Source: Variovorax sp. dw_308 (GTDB taxonomy: Bacteria > Pseudomonadota > Gammaproteobacteria > Burkholderiales > Burkholderiaceae_C). Taken from it: 64,000 nt of DNA. The notes below the pieces were generated by a model. It made no database searches and had not been told where the DNA came from. It worked only from the letters and a program-made list of their open reading frames with translations. The stretch lies in contig NZ_JAATOM010000004.1 in the NCBI RefSeq assembly GCF_019207085.1, positions 186,001 through 250,000 of the forward strand, given 5' to 3'. Each line of letters starts with the position of its first letter. Positions within the stretch are counted from its first letter, which is position 1. The position numbers were made by a program, and so were the translations under genes. This document shows, in pieces, positions 31,393 through 39,808 of this stretch.

Positions 31393-32514
31393 ATGGAAAA
31401 GATCGATTGCGCCGTCATCGGCGCGGGTGTGGTCGGGCTCGCCATCGCGCGCGCCCTGGCGATGGCGGGCCGCGAGGTCGTGATCCTGGAGAGCGAGAAC
31501 GCGATCGGCACGCAGACCAACGCGCGCAACTCCGAGGTCATTCACGCCGGCATCTCCTACGCGCCCGGCGCGCTCAAGGGCCGGCTGTGCGTCGCGGGCA
31601 AGGCGGCGCTCTACGCCTATTGCGCGGAGCGCGGCGTCGGGCACCGGCGCATCGGCAAGCTGATCGTCGCGGCGCAGGAATCGGAACTGGCGGACCTGCA
31701 CAAGTACATCGAACTCGGCGCGGCGCATGGTGTGACCGACCTGCGCTTGCTCAATGCCGACGAGGCCCGTGCGATGGAGTCCGAGGTGCTTTGTGTCGGC
31801 GCCTTGCATTCGCGGTCCACCGGCATCGTCGACAGCCATGCCTTGATGCTCAGCTACCTCGGCGATGCGGAGAACCATGGCGCCACGCTGGCGCTGCAAA
31901 GCCAGGTGGTCGGCGGCGCGGCGGACGACGATGGCGTGGTGCTGAAGGTGGGCGGCCCGGAAGCGATGCAGGTCCACTGCCGCACCGTCGTCAATGCCGC
32001 GGGACTGGGTGCGCAACGCGTGGCCAGTGCGATCGAGGGCATGCCGGCCGGCCTGGTGCCGCCGCTGTACTACGCCATCGGCCACTACTTCAGTCTGGCG
32101 CGCAAGTCGCCGTTCAATCACCTCGTGTACCCGACCGGCCGCGACGGCGCATTGCGCGCGCACGTCACGCTGGACCTGGGCGGGCAATGCAAGTTCGGCC
32201 CGGACCTGAGCTGGCGCGACGGCGTGGACTACCACTTCGATGCCTCGCGCGAATCGGCGTTCTACGATTCGATCCGGCGCTACTACCCGGCGTTGCAGGA
32301 CGGTGACCTGCAACCCGGCTACACCGGCATCCGCCCCCGCCTGGCCGGCCCGGGCTCGTCGCTGCACAACACGGCGACGGACTTCGTCATCCTGGATTCG
32401 ACGCAGCACGGCATCCAGGGGCTGGTGAACCTGTTCGGGATGGAGTCGCCGGGCTTGACCTCGTCGCTGGCGATCGGGGACCACGTGGTGGAGCGGACGC
32501 TGGCGATGGCGTGA
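31393..32514 (+). CDS. FAD-dependent 2-hydroxyacid oxidase (LhgO-like)
   Basis: A 373-residue DAO-family flavoprotein. The FAD-binding dinucleotide motif is DCAVIGAGVVGLAIARALA; NARNSEVIHAGISYAPGALK and the C-terminal LVNLFGMESPGLTSSLAIG match the L-2-hydroxyglutarate oxidase group. Such enzymes oxidise an L-2-hydroxy acid and pass electrons to quinone. In E. coli the 2-hydroxyglutarate enzyme is about 420 residues, so the substrate may differ. It starts 4 bp after the Bug gene and is the last gene of the operon. Confidence 0.83.
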   Translation: MEKIDCAVIGAGVVGLAIARALAMAGREVVILESENAIGTQTNARNSEVIHAGISYAPGALKGRLCVAGKAALYAYCAERGVGHRRIGKLIVAAQESELADLHKYIELGAAHGVTDLRLLNADEARAMESEVLCVGALHSRSTGIVDSHALMLSYLGDAENHGATLALQSQVVGGAADDDGVVLKVGGPEAMQVHCRTVVNAAGLGAQRVASAIEGMPAGLVPPLYYAIGHYFSLARKSPFNHLVYPTGRDGALRAHVTLDLGGQCKFGPDLSWRDGVDYHFDASRESAFYDSIRRYYPALQDGDLQPGYTGIRPRLAGPGSSLHNTATDFVILDSTQHGIQGLVNLFGMESPGLTSSLAIGDHVVERTLAMA

Positions 32515-32518
32515 CGCC

Positions 32519-33559
32519 CTATGTGATGCGTCGGAACCAGATCATGGACAGCAGGGCGGCCACGATCGCGATCACCGCCGATGCCAGCGCCAGCACCCCG
32601 GCCAGCTCGGTCTCCCGCGTCACCACCTGCACGCGCGTGCCGAGGTTTCCATAGACGCTGCTCAGCATCTCCGCCGTTGCGGCATGGAAGTACTCGCCGC
32701 CCGTCATGCGCGCCACTTCGCGCAGCGTGACTTCGTCCAGCTTGAGGTAGATGGCCATGCCCTCGGGCGTGCCGACCTCGCCCTCCGCCGTGCCCAGGCC
32801 GACGGCGTAGATGCGCACCCCGCGCTCGGCCGCCATCCTGGCCGCCTCCAGCGTGTCGACCCCCGTGGTCCGGCGGCCGTCGCTCAGGAGGATGATCGCG
32901 GCCGAGTTGTACGAGCCGGGCGCCACCGGCGTGAACTCGCGGGGCGCCTTCTTCGCTTGCGCGTCCAGGCTGCGACCCTGCGGCTTGCCGCCGCCGGAGC
33001 TCAGGTCTGCGAGGTCGATGCCCTGCTCCGGAAACAGCTCCGCCAGGCTCAGCACGATGGCGTTGCCCACGGCCGTGCCCATCTGCATCTGGAAGGCGTC
33101 GATACCAGCGGCCAGCACCTCGCGGTCCAGGGTGGCGCGCTGCGCGACCTGGCTGCTGGCGGCGAAGGTGACGAGCCCGACCTCGATGTCCTTGGGCAGC
33201 TCGCGCAGGAACAGCTTGGCTGCCTCCTGCGCGGCCTCCAGGCGGCTCGGCTTGACGTCGCTGACGCGCATGCTGAGCGACACGTCCATGGCCAGCATGA
33301 TGGTGGACCGCGCCCATGGCAACGGCACCCGCGAGACCGGGCGCGCCGCGGCCAGCAGCATCCCTGCGAAGGCCAGCAGGAGCAGCGCGGGCGGCAGGTG
33401 CCGCCGCCAGTTGCGGCCAGCCGCCGCCGCGCGAACGATGCCCAGGCTGCTGTAGCGCAAGGCCGCCTTGCTCCGCCGGCGCAGCAGCCAGGCGTAGGCC
33501 AGCGGCAGCAGCACCAGCGCTGGCAAGAGCCAGAGGTATTGAGGCCAGAGGAAGGACAT
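32519..33559 (-). CDS. VWA-domain membrane protein (BatA-like)
   Basis: A 346-residue protein with the BatA plan. There are two N-terminal hydrophobic helices (LWLLPALVLLPLAYAWLL; PPALLLLAFAGMLLAAA), then a von Willebrand A domain with an intact MIDAS motif MDVSLSM (Asp92, Ser94, Ser96) and AIILLSDGRRTTG. A C-terminal helix (LALASAVIAIVAALLSMIWF) closes it. In operons with MoxR ATPase such proteins assemble metalloenzymes or resist stress; here it is alone, convergent with the FAD oxidase 4 bp away, and no moxR or DUF58 gene is next to it. The insertion around DLSSGGGKPQGRSLDAQAKK looks like a flexible loop. Confidence 0.83.
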   Translation of the reverse strand: MSFLWPQYLWLLPALVLLPLAYAWLLRRRSKAALRYSSLGIVRAAAAGRNWRRHLPPALLLLAFAGMLLAAARPVSRVPLPWARSTIMLAMDVSLSMRVSDVKPSRLEAAQEAAKLFLRELPKDIEVGLVTFAASSQVAQRATLDREVLAAGIDAFQMQMGTAVGNAIVLSLAELFPEQGIDLADLSSGGGKPQGRSLDAQAKKAPREFTPVAPGSYNSAAIILLSDGRRTTGVDTLEAARMAAERGVRIYAVGLGTAEGEVGTPEGMAIYLKLDEVTLREVARMTGGEYFHAATAEMLSSVYGNLGTRVQVVTRETELAGVLALASAVIAIVAALLSMIWFRRIT

Positions 33560-33773
33560 GGCGGCGCGTGGCGGACCTTTTCATGCAACTCGGCAGTCGC
33601 AGTCCGGCACCGGCAAATGGTGAGCGCGAGGGTTCACCGCACTGCGGCAATATCGTGCCTGCGAAGGGTGGTTTTCGCAACCAGCGGCGCGCAAAGAGGA
33701 TGACGCGGGAGCCGCCCGCCTATACGATTCGAGCCCGTCGGCTGCGGCCAACTTCTGGCCCTGAGGAGTACCA

Positions 33774-35000
33774 ATGGCCTTGTTTCGCAACCATCTCCAC
33801 GATGAATTCGGGAGCTGGCCTCTCGCCTACATTCCTTACGGCGGCGCCGACTACGGCGAGATCGCGGCCGTGGGTGCGGCGGTCGGGGATGGCGACGACA
33901 GCGCCTTCCATGCCGCCTGGACGCAGGCGGCAGAGCGTCTCTCGGCCAACGCGCAAGAGGCGCTCGGACGCGGCCACCGGGACAGCGCACGCGGCCTCTT
34001 TCTCAAGGCGAGCTGCTTCCATGCGGCCGCCTTCCACCCCCTTTTCGGTGAGCCCGTGGACCCGCGCCTGTTGGCTTCATTCCGGAGTCAGACCGCTGCG
34101 TTCGAGAGCGCCCTGGCCCTGGACGAGACCCCCGCGACCAGCCTGCGCATTCCGTTCGAGGGCACGACCCTACCGGGCTACCTGCTGCCGGCCGAAAGGC
34201 GCGGGCACGAGCGGCGTCCGTTGCTGATCCTTCTCAGCGGATACGACGCCACCATCACCGACCTGTATTTCGGCTCCGTCGTGGCCGCGAGCCGTCGCGG
34301 CTATCACTGCCTCGCGTTCGACGGCCCTGGCCAGGGCGGCGCGTTGTACGAGCAGGGACTGCGCCAGCGGCCGGACTGGGAGACGGTCGTTCGCGCCGTC
34401 GTCGACCACGCGCTCACCTTCGACATCGTCGATCCGCAGCGGATCGTGCTCAGTGGCTTGAGCCTTGGCGGCTACCTGGCGCCACGCGGCGCCTCCGGCG
34501 AGCCGCGCCTGGCTGCGTGCATCGCGGATCCGGGCTTGTCGAGCGTGGCTTCCGGCTTCAGCGCCGCGGCCGTGCAACTGGGCGTCCCGGTCGAGCTGGC
34601 CGCGCGACTGAGCGATCTGCCCGCGCAGTGGATCGAGCGGCTGGAGACCTTCATCGCCAACGATCCGAAGCTGCATTGGGGCGTCATGAAGCGAGGCTAC
34701 TGGGTCCACGGTGTGAACAACCTTCGCGACTATTTCGCCGAGGCCGAGAAGTTCACGCTCGACGGACGCATCGATTCGATCCGCTGTCCAACGCTCATCA
34801 CGGCAGCGGAGAACGATCGGCTGTCGCACTCGGCCGCGGCCTTGTTCGAAGCATTGAAATGCCCGAAGCAACTGCTGCGCTTCACTGCGGCGGAAGGCGC
34901 CGGCACCCACTGCGAGATGCAGAACCGCTCGCTGCTCAACCAGCGGGTGCTGGACTGGCTGGATGAGCAGTTGCAAGAGGATTTGCCCAAGAAGGCGTGA
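33774..35000 (+). CDS. Alpha/beta hydrolase (FrsA/DHPON-hydrolase-like)
   Basis: A 408-residue two-domain hydrolase. An N-terminal helical cap (about 1-130) precedes an alpha/beta-hydrolase core with RRPLLILLSGYDAT, the turn AFDGPGQGGALYEQG, nucleophile LSGLSLGGYLAP (Ser at about 229), Asp in AENDRLSHSA and His in EGAGTHCEMQNR. This architecture resembles 2,6-dihydroxypseudooxynicotine hydrolase, FrsA and related C-C or ester hydrolases. The substrate is unknown. A GAGGAG site lies just before the ATG at 33774. No signal peptide. Confidence 0.78.
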   Translation: MALFRNHLHDEFGSWPLAYIPYGGADYGEIAAVGAAVGDGDDSAFHAAWTQAAERLSANAQEALGRGHRDSARGLFLKASCFHAAAFHPLFGEPVDPRLLASFRSQTAAFESALALDETPATSLRIPFEGTTLPGYLLPAERRGHERRPLLILLSGYDATITDLYFGSVVAASRRGYHCLAFDGPGQGGALYEQGLRQRPDWETVVRAVVDHALTFDIVDPQRIVLSGLSLGGYLAPRGASGEPRLAACIADPGLSSVASGFSAAAVQLGVPVELAARLSDLPAQWIERLETFIANDPKLHWGVMKRGYWVHGVNNLRDYFAEAEKFTLDGRIDSIRCPTLITAAENDRLSHSAAALFEALKCPKQLLRFTAAEGAGTHCEMQNRSLLNQRVLDWLDEQLQEDLPKKA

Positions 35001-35011
35001 AGGCCCGGCCC

Positions 35012-35560
35012 TCAGCCCGCAAACCCCCCGCCATCCAGGAACCGCTGCTCTTCCGCCGTGGCGGTGCGCCCAAGCACTGCATTGCGATGCGGGAAGCGTC
35101 CGAAGCGCTCGATGATCTCGCGATGGTGCACCGCGTAGCGCGCCTGTTCCTCGTTCAGCGTGGTGCAGAGCGCGACGCAACGGTGCTGGTCGTCGAGTGA
35201 TTCCGAGTGCATGAGCGGCAGGTAGAAGAACGCGCGCATCTCCGCGTCGTCGACCTGCTGGTCGAAGCCGGCGTCGACCGCCCCGCGGGCAATCGCCTGG
35301 GCCTTGCCATCGGTCGCGTACATGTGGCCGCTGCCGCGCCAGGCGTTGCGCGGCAACTGGTCCAGCAGGATCAGCAAGGCCAGCGCGCCTTCGGCATCGT
35401 CGGCCCAGTGGTCGAGCGCGCCCGTGGCGGCGGCATGGTGGGCGGCTTCGAAGCGTGACTTGAACTCGGCATCGAAGGCCGCGTCCTTCGCGAACCAGCG
35501 GCGGGGGCCGGCCTCGCGCCAGAAGGCCACGACATCGCGGGCGGAGGGGAGGGCGTTCAT
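35012..35560 (-). CDS. DUF924 family protein
   Basis: A 182-residue all-helical protein with DUF924 signatures: VVAFWREAGPRRWFAKDAAF, LLDQLPRNAWRGSGHMYATD, FFYLPLMHSESLDDQ and FGRFPHRNAVLGR. Structures show TPR-like helices; no enzymatic role is established. The start ATG at 35560 gives the standard N-terminus, and a longer frame into the SDR promoter is rejected. It is convergent with the hydrolase gene. Confidence 0.85.
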   Translation of the reverse strand: MNALPSARDVVAFWREAGPRRWFAKDAAFDAEFKSRFEAAHHAAATGALDHWADDAEGALALLILLDQLPRNAWRGSGHMYATDGKAQAIARGAVDAGFDQQVDDAEMRAFFYLPLMHSESLDDQHRCVALCTTLNEEQARYAVHHREIIERFGRFPHRNAVLGRTATAEEQRFLDGGGFAG

Positions 35561-35649
35561 GCGGCGGATGATGCCACCGGGCCTGCCTTGATGCGTGGGG
35601 TGCGGGCGTACACTGATCCTCCACTGTGTCCGCTGAAAGCCGACAAACC

Positions 35650-36411
35650 ATGAATGCTTCCGCAACGCCGCGCATCGCCATCGTCACCGGCGGCGCCAAG
35701 GGAATCGGTTGGGCCACCGTGCAGGCGCTGGTGGAGACAGGGGCGACGCCGGTCGTGTTCGACCGCGACGAGAAGGCGCTGGCGGTCGCGCACGAAGCGC
35801 TGGCCGCGCGGGGCATCGAGCACCTGGCGGAGAACGTCGACATCACGCACGAGTCGGCCGTGGAACCGGCCTTCGACAAGGTCATGGCGCGCTTCGGGCG
35901 CATCGACGTCCTCGTGAACAACGCAGGCATCGCGCTGCGCCACCCGACCGTCGAGATGCCCGTCTCGCACTGGCAGGCGGTGCTGGACGTGAACCTCACG
36001 GCGGTGTTCCTGTGCAGCCGCGCGGCGGCGCGGCGGATGCTGCCGGCGGGCGGGGGCGCCATCGTCAATGTCTCGTCGATCATGGGCTTGTCCGGCGGCG
36101 GGCTCTATCCGAACGTGTCCTACCAGGCGACCAAGGGCGCGATCGTCAACATGACGCGCGCGCTGGCGGTCGAATGGGCCGCGCAAGGCATTCGCGTCAA
36201 CGCCGTGGCGCCGACATGGGTGCGCACGGAACTCACGGTCGGGCTGTTCAGCAATGCCGAGTTGCTCAACCGCGTGCTCGACATGACGCCGATGCGATGC
36301 CTGGCCGAACCGGCCGACGTGGCGGAGGCGATCGTCTTCCTGGCTTCGGCCAGGGCACGCATGATCACTGGGCATACCCTGCCTGTGGACGGTGGATTTC
36401 TGGCGCAATAG
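35650..36411 (+). CDS. SDR-family oxidoreductase
   Basis: A 253-residue classical short-chain dehydrogenase: cofactor motif VTGGAKGIGWAT, VNNAGIALRHP, catalytic Ser in VNVSSIMGLS and YxxxK in VSYQATKGAIVNM, ending PVDGGFLAQ. An acidic residue after strand 2 (VVFDRDE) favours NAD. In the context of the apionate-lactonase-like gene 44 bp downstream it may oxidise a sugar (for example an aldose to an aldonolactone). The ATG at 35650 is preferred over an upstream GTG at 35626. Confidence 0.86.
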   Translation: MNASATPRIAIVTGGAKGIGWATVQALVETGATPVVFDRDEKALAVAHEALAARGIEHLAENVDITHESAVEPAFDKVMARFGRIDVLVNNAGIALRHPTVEMPVSHWQAVLDVNLTAVFLCSRAAARRMLPAGGGAIVNVSSIMGLSGGGLYPNVSYQATKGAIVNMTRALAVEWAAQGIRVNAVAPTWVRTELTVGLFSNAELLNRVLDMTPMRCLAEPADVAEAIVFLASARARMITGHTLPVDGGFLAQ

Positions 36412-36455
36412 CTGGCAATGTTTCGCCTTCGGAAATTTCTCTGGAAGGCGAAGCG

Positions 36456-38453
36456 ATGAAGTCAGGCAGTGGTCCCTCGCGCGCGCCGCGCGTTTCCCGT
36501 GCGGTCAAGCTCTGCGGCACCGAGCAGCCCGATGGTGCGGGGCGCCTGCTGAGCGCGGGGCCGCTCACGGTCGAGCTGGACAACGGCAACCTGCGCTACC
36601 TGCGCGTCGCGGGCGTCGAGGTGTTGCGCGGGCTGGCCTTCCTGGTGCGCGACGAGAACTGGGGAACCTATGTGCCGACGCTGCGCGACCTGGTCGTCGA
36701 GCAGCGCAAGGACAGCTTCAGCGTGCGCTATCGCGCGGACTGCAAGCGTGGGAGCCAATCGCTCAGCTACGAGGCGCGCATCGAGGGGCGCAGCGACGGC
36801 AGCCTCGAATTCACCGGCGCGGCCACGCCACGGACTGACTTCCTCACCGCGCGCACCGGCTTCGTGGTGCTGCATCCGCTGAAGGGCGTCGCGGGCCACG
36901 CACTGGAGGTGGAGCATGTGGATGGCCGGGTGCTGACCTCGACCTTCCCCGCGCTGGTCGACCCGGTGCAACCCTTCCTGGACCTGCGCGCGCTGACGCA
37001 CGAGGTCATGCCCGGCCTGAAGGCCGTCGTGCGCATGGAGGGCGACACCTTCGAGATGGAGGATCACCGCAACTGGACCGATGCGTCGTTCAAGACCTAT
37101 GTGCGGCCGCTGGCCCGGCCGTGGCCCTACACGCTGAAGGCCGGGGAGGTGGTGCGGCAGTCGGTCAGCATGACGCTCGTCGGGGCCGCGCCCAAGGCGG
37201 GCAAGGCAGCCGCCGGAGGGGCCGTCGAGATCACGCTGGGCAAGGAGCAGCAGCGCCATCGCATGCCCGCCATCGGCCTGGGCATGCCGGCGCAGGAGAT
37301 CGATGCGGCCTTGGCTTCGATGGACCTGCTCAAGCGGGCGGCGCCGCGCCTGCTCATCTGCCAGTTCGACCGGCGCGCGGGCCATGGCTTCAAGCAGCTG
37401 AAAGCGTATCGGCGCTTGTGCGAGGAGACCGGCGCGGCGTGCGAACTGGAGATCGTGGTCGAGAGCCTCTATGCCTTCGACGTCGAGCTGGCGAATGTCG
37501 CGACCTGGGTCCGCGATGCGGGACTCAAGCTGTCGGCCGTGGCCATCTGCCCGGTCGGCGACCTGAAGTCCGTGCTCCCCGGTGGCGTCCGGCCGCCGGC
37601 GCCGCCCCTGGGCGACCTGTATCGCGCCGCGCGCAAGGCCTTTCCGGACGTGCGGCTGGGAGGCGGCATGTTTTCGTTCTTCACCGAACTCAACCGCAAG
37701 CGGCCGCCCGCCGAGTGGCTCGACTTCACGCACAACGGCACCTGCCCGATCGTGCACGCAGCCGACGACCGCTCGGTGATGGAAACGCTGGAGGCGCTGC
37801 CCTTCCAGGTGCAGACCGCGCGCAGCTTCATCGGCGACACCGGCTACCGCATCGGCCCCAGCGCCATCGGTTGCCGCGACAACCCGCATGGCAAGACCTT
37901 CACGCCCAATCCCGCCAACGAACGCCTCTGCCTGGTCAACAGCGACCCCAGGCAACGCGGCTTGTTCGGCGCGGCGTGGACGCTGGGCTATGTCGCCAGC
38001 CTGGCCGCGAGGGGCGTGGAGACCGTGTGCTTCGGCGCGCCGACCGGGCCGCTGGGGATCATCCATCGTGCGGGCGAATCCACGGTGCCGTACTTCGATG
38101 CGCTGGGTCCTGGCGCGGTGTATCCGGCGTATCACGTCGTGGCTGGGCTCACGCGCGCAGCCGGCGCCGCGTTGGTGGAAGCCAGGTCGTCGGACGATGC
38201 GCGCGTGCGATGCCTCGCCTACCGGGCGAAGGGCGCGACCTTGCTGTGGCTGGCCAACATGACCGCGAAGGACCAGCTGGTGAGCGTGTCGCATCACGGC
38301 GAGGAACCCTTCGGCATCGTGCTCGACGAGGCCAGCTTTGACGAGGCCACCACGCAGCCGGCGAGCTTCGAGTCGGAGGTGAAGCCGATCGACACCCGCA
38401 AGCTTGCGTTGAGCGCCTATGCCGTGGCGCTGGTCTGCATCAACGATCGCTGA
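36456..38453 (+). CDS. apnL: D-apionate-lactonase-like protein (ApnL family)
   Basis: A 665-residue protein. The N-terminal part (from LSAGPLTVELDNGNLRYLRV through LVRDENWGTYVPTL) is beta-sandwich-like. The middle (about 270-540) looks like a TIM barrel (LLICQFDRRAGHG, GGGMFSFFTELNRKRPP, FTHNGTCPIVHAADDRSVME). The overall pattern matches my recollection of ApnL, the D-apionolactonase of D-apiose catabolism, though related proteins of unknown role exist. It lies 44 bp after an SDR gene with a GGAAGG site before ATG 36456, so the two are likely one operon. The other apiose genes (apsD, apnO, oiaK/T/X) are not recognised here, which limits confidence. Confidence 0.55.
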   Translation: MKSGSGPSRAPRVSRAVKLCGTEQPDGAGRLLSAGPLTVELDNGNLRYLRVAGVEVLRGLAFLVRDENWGTYVPTLRDLVVEQRKDSFSVRYRADCKRGSQSLSYEARIEGRSDGSLEFTGAATPRTDFLTARTGFVVLHPLKGVAGHALEVEHVDGRVLTSTFPALVDPVQPFLDLRALTHEVMPGLKAVVRMEGDTFEMEDHRNWTDASFKTYVRPLARPWPYTLKAGEVVRQSVSMTLVGAAPKAGKAAAGGAVEITLGKEQQRHRMPAIGLGMPAQEIDAALASMDLLKRAAPRLLICQFDRRAGHGFKQLKAYRRLCEETGAACELEIVVESLYAFDVELANVATWVRDAGLKLSAVAICPVGDLKSVLPGGVRPPAPPLGDLYRAARKAFPDVRLGGGMFSFFTELNRKRPPAEWLDFTHNGTCPIVHAADDRSVMETLEALPFQVQTARSFIGDTGYRIGPSAIGCRDNPHGKTFTPNPANERLCLVNSDPRQRGLFGAAWTLGYVASLAARGVETVCFGAPTGPLGIIHRAGESTVPYFDALGPGAVYPAYHVVAGLTRAAGAALVEARSSDDARVRCLAYRAKGATLLWLANMTAKDQLVSVSHHGEEPFGIVLDEASFDEATTQPASFESEVKPIDTRKLALSAYAVALVCINDR

Positions 38454-38768
38454 CGACCAGGCGCCTCAGTCCAGTCGCCTGAACGCGCAGGCGCATTTGA
38501 GGCAGGAGGGCGGTTGCGGCCAGGGTTCGCTTCGTCATTTGCTTTCCGTGCGGTGTTGCGGCGGCCACGGCACCCCGATGCGCCGTGGTGAGCGATGTCG
38601 GGAAACCTCAAAAGGCGTCTTCGCAGTTTTGGCTCGTCTTGTGGGTGGAGAGCGATTCAAGCGGTGGGCTGCGCAGGCGCCAGCGCTGCCTGCAATTCGC
38701 CTCACACCTCACTCTGCCGTCCAGAAGGACCTGCGGCGAGGCCTGAGTGAATTTTTTTGTCATTTTTG
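38454..38768. other. Gap at the edge of an AT-rich insertion
   Basis: A 315-bp gap between convergent genes. The left part is GC-rich and featureless. The right end has T-runs (around 38753-38767) that could end transcription from the left, and base composition falls towards the AT-richer gene that follows. No gene seen. Confidence 0.4.
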
Positions 38769-39740
38769 TCAATAAGGATGGCTGAATGCACTCAACAGCT
38801 TGACTGTGTCCCTGACCTTTTTCTTGTTCCTGTTCTTGTTCCTGCTCTTACCCTCATCCTCATCCTTCTCCGCCCCCTTCAGGTATACGTCTGCGTGCAC
38901 TCCAATTTTCTGGCGGATATTCGACAGTCGAGTCAGAAGGTAGTCCAGATGGTCGTCGTCAATTGGAGCAGTCGGGGCTGAAATGCACACACGCATACCT
39001 CCCAATGCAGCGCTGAGCGCTGCCACCGCGGCTTCATGAAGCAAGGTCGTGTCACCGGCCTTGGAGATCTTTTCTCCGCCGACGGAACAACCCATCAGGA
39101 AAAGATGAAAATACTCCGAATCGTCACTCACCGTCAATGCCGGCAGGATTCCGTTGAACGCAGCCGTCCAGATATTGATATTCTTTGTCCCAAGGTCGCG
39201 GATGCGTCGCGCTTCCGGCTTCTCGCCATCACTCTTTTCATCAAGTCCGAACGCAAGTCGAATTTCCTTTCGCTCCTTGTATTGCGGGTGGTCAAAAGTT
39301 CGTGGTTGCCCGATGCCGATTTTCCCCAATCCCATATTGATGCTTCCTGGAAGCCCATGGCCATATACGACGACGGATTCAAACTGGGGCTGGCCTGCGG
39401 TCCAGGACGCGAGCAGGTACTTCAGCATTGAATTCAACGAGCTGCACATTGCCAGTCGCAAGTCGGGATGGGCAGCGCGATTGTTGAGCAGTTTCAGGAC
39501 GTATTTGCGATTGTCGATCGTGTCTTCGACCATCAATTTGCCAATGCCGGCGCTTTTTTCTGTCAAGCTTTCTGATCGATATTTGTACTTCGAGACCAGA
39601 GTGGTGGCGTATTGCGAGGCATCCGTATTTGCCTCCACGTTCATGATCGGCTTCAAATCTTCCTCGGTTTGAAGAACGCCCCTCACTTTTGGACCGAGCA
39701 CGCCCAATGGATTTTCAATGCCTAAAAATGTAAGTGACAT
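38769..39740 (-). CDS. Orphan protein with caspase/CHAT-like His-Cys pattern, AT-rich
   Basis: A 323-residue protein of unknown family with a good GGGGGAAG ribosome site before ATG 39740. Two segments recall clan CD (caspase-like/CHAT/DUF4347) peptidases: ESVVVYGHGLPGSINMG (His128) after a hydrophobic strand, and YFHLFLMGCSVGGEKI (Cys218), followed by a helix and AALGGMRVCISAP. The C-terminal tail is highly charged (DEDEGKSRNKNRNKKK). There is no signal peptide. Base composition is far lower than its surroundings (two hand-counted 60-base lines are 43% and 45% G+C), pointing to recent acquisition. It could be a protease effector of a defence or conflict system, but no partner genes are adjacent. 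Confidence 0.6.
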   Translation of the reverse strand: MSLTFLGIENPLGVLGPKVRGVLQTEEDLKPIMNVEANTDASQYATTLVSKYKYRSESLTEKSAGIGKLMVEDTIDNRKYVLKLLNNRAAHPDLRLAMCSSLNSMLKYLLASWTAGQPQFESVVVYGHGLPGSINMGLGKIGIGQPRTFDHPQYKERKEIRLAFGLDEKSDGEKPEARRIRDLGTKNINIWTAAFNGILPALTVSDDSEYFHLFLMGCSVGGEKISKAGDTTLLHEAAVAALSAALGGMRVCISAPTAPIDDDHLDYLLTRLSNIRQKIGVHADVYLKGAEKDEDEGKSRNKNRNKKKVRDTVKLLSAFSHPY

Positions 39741-39808
39741 GTTGCTTCCCCCAATTTGTCAGTTGAAGACACAACGGCAATGCCTTCTGAACAGAATACG
39801 CTCGATGG

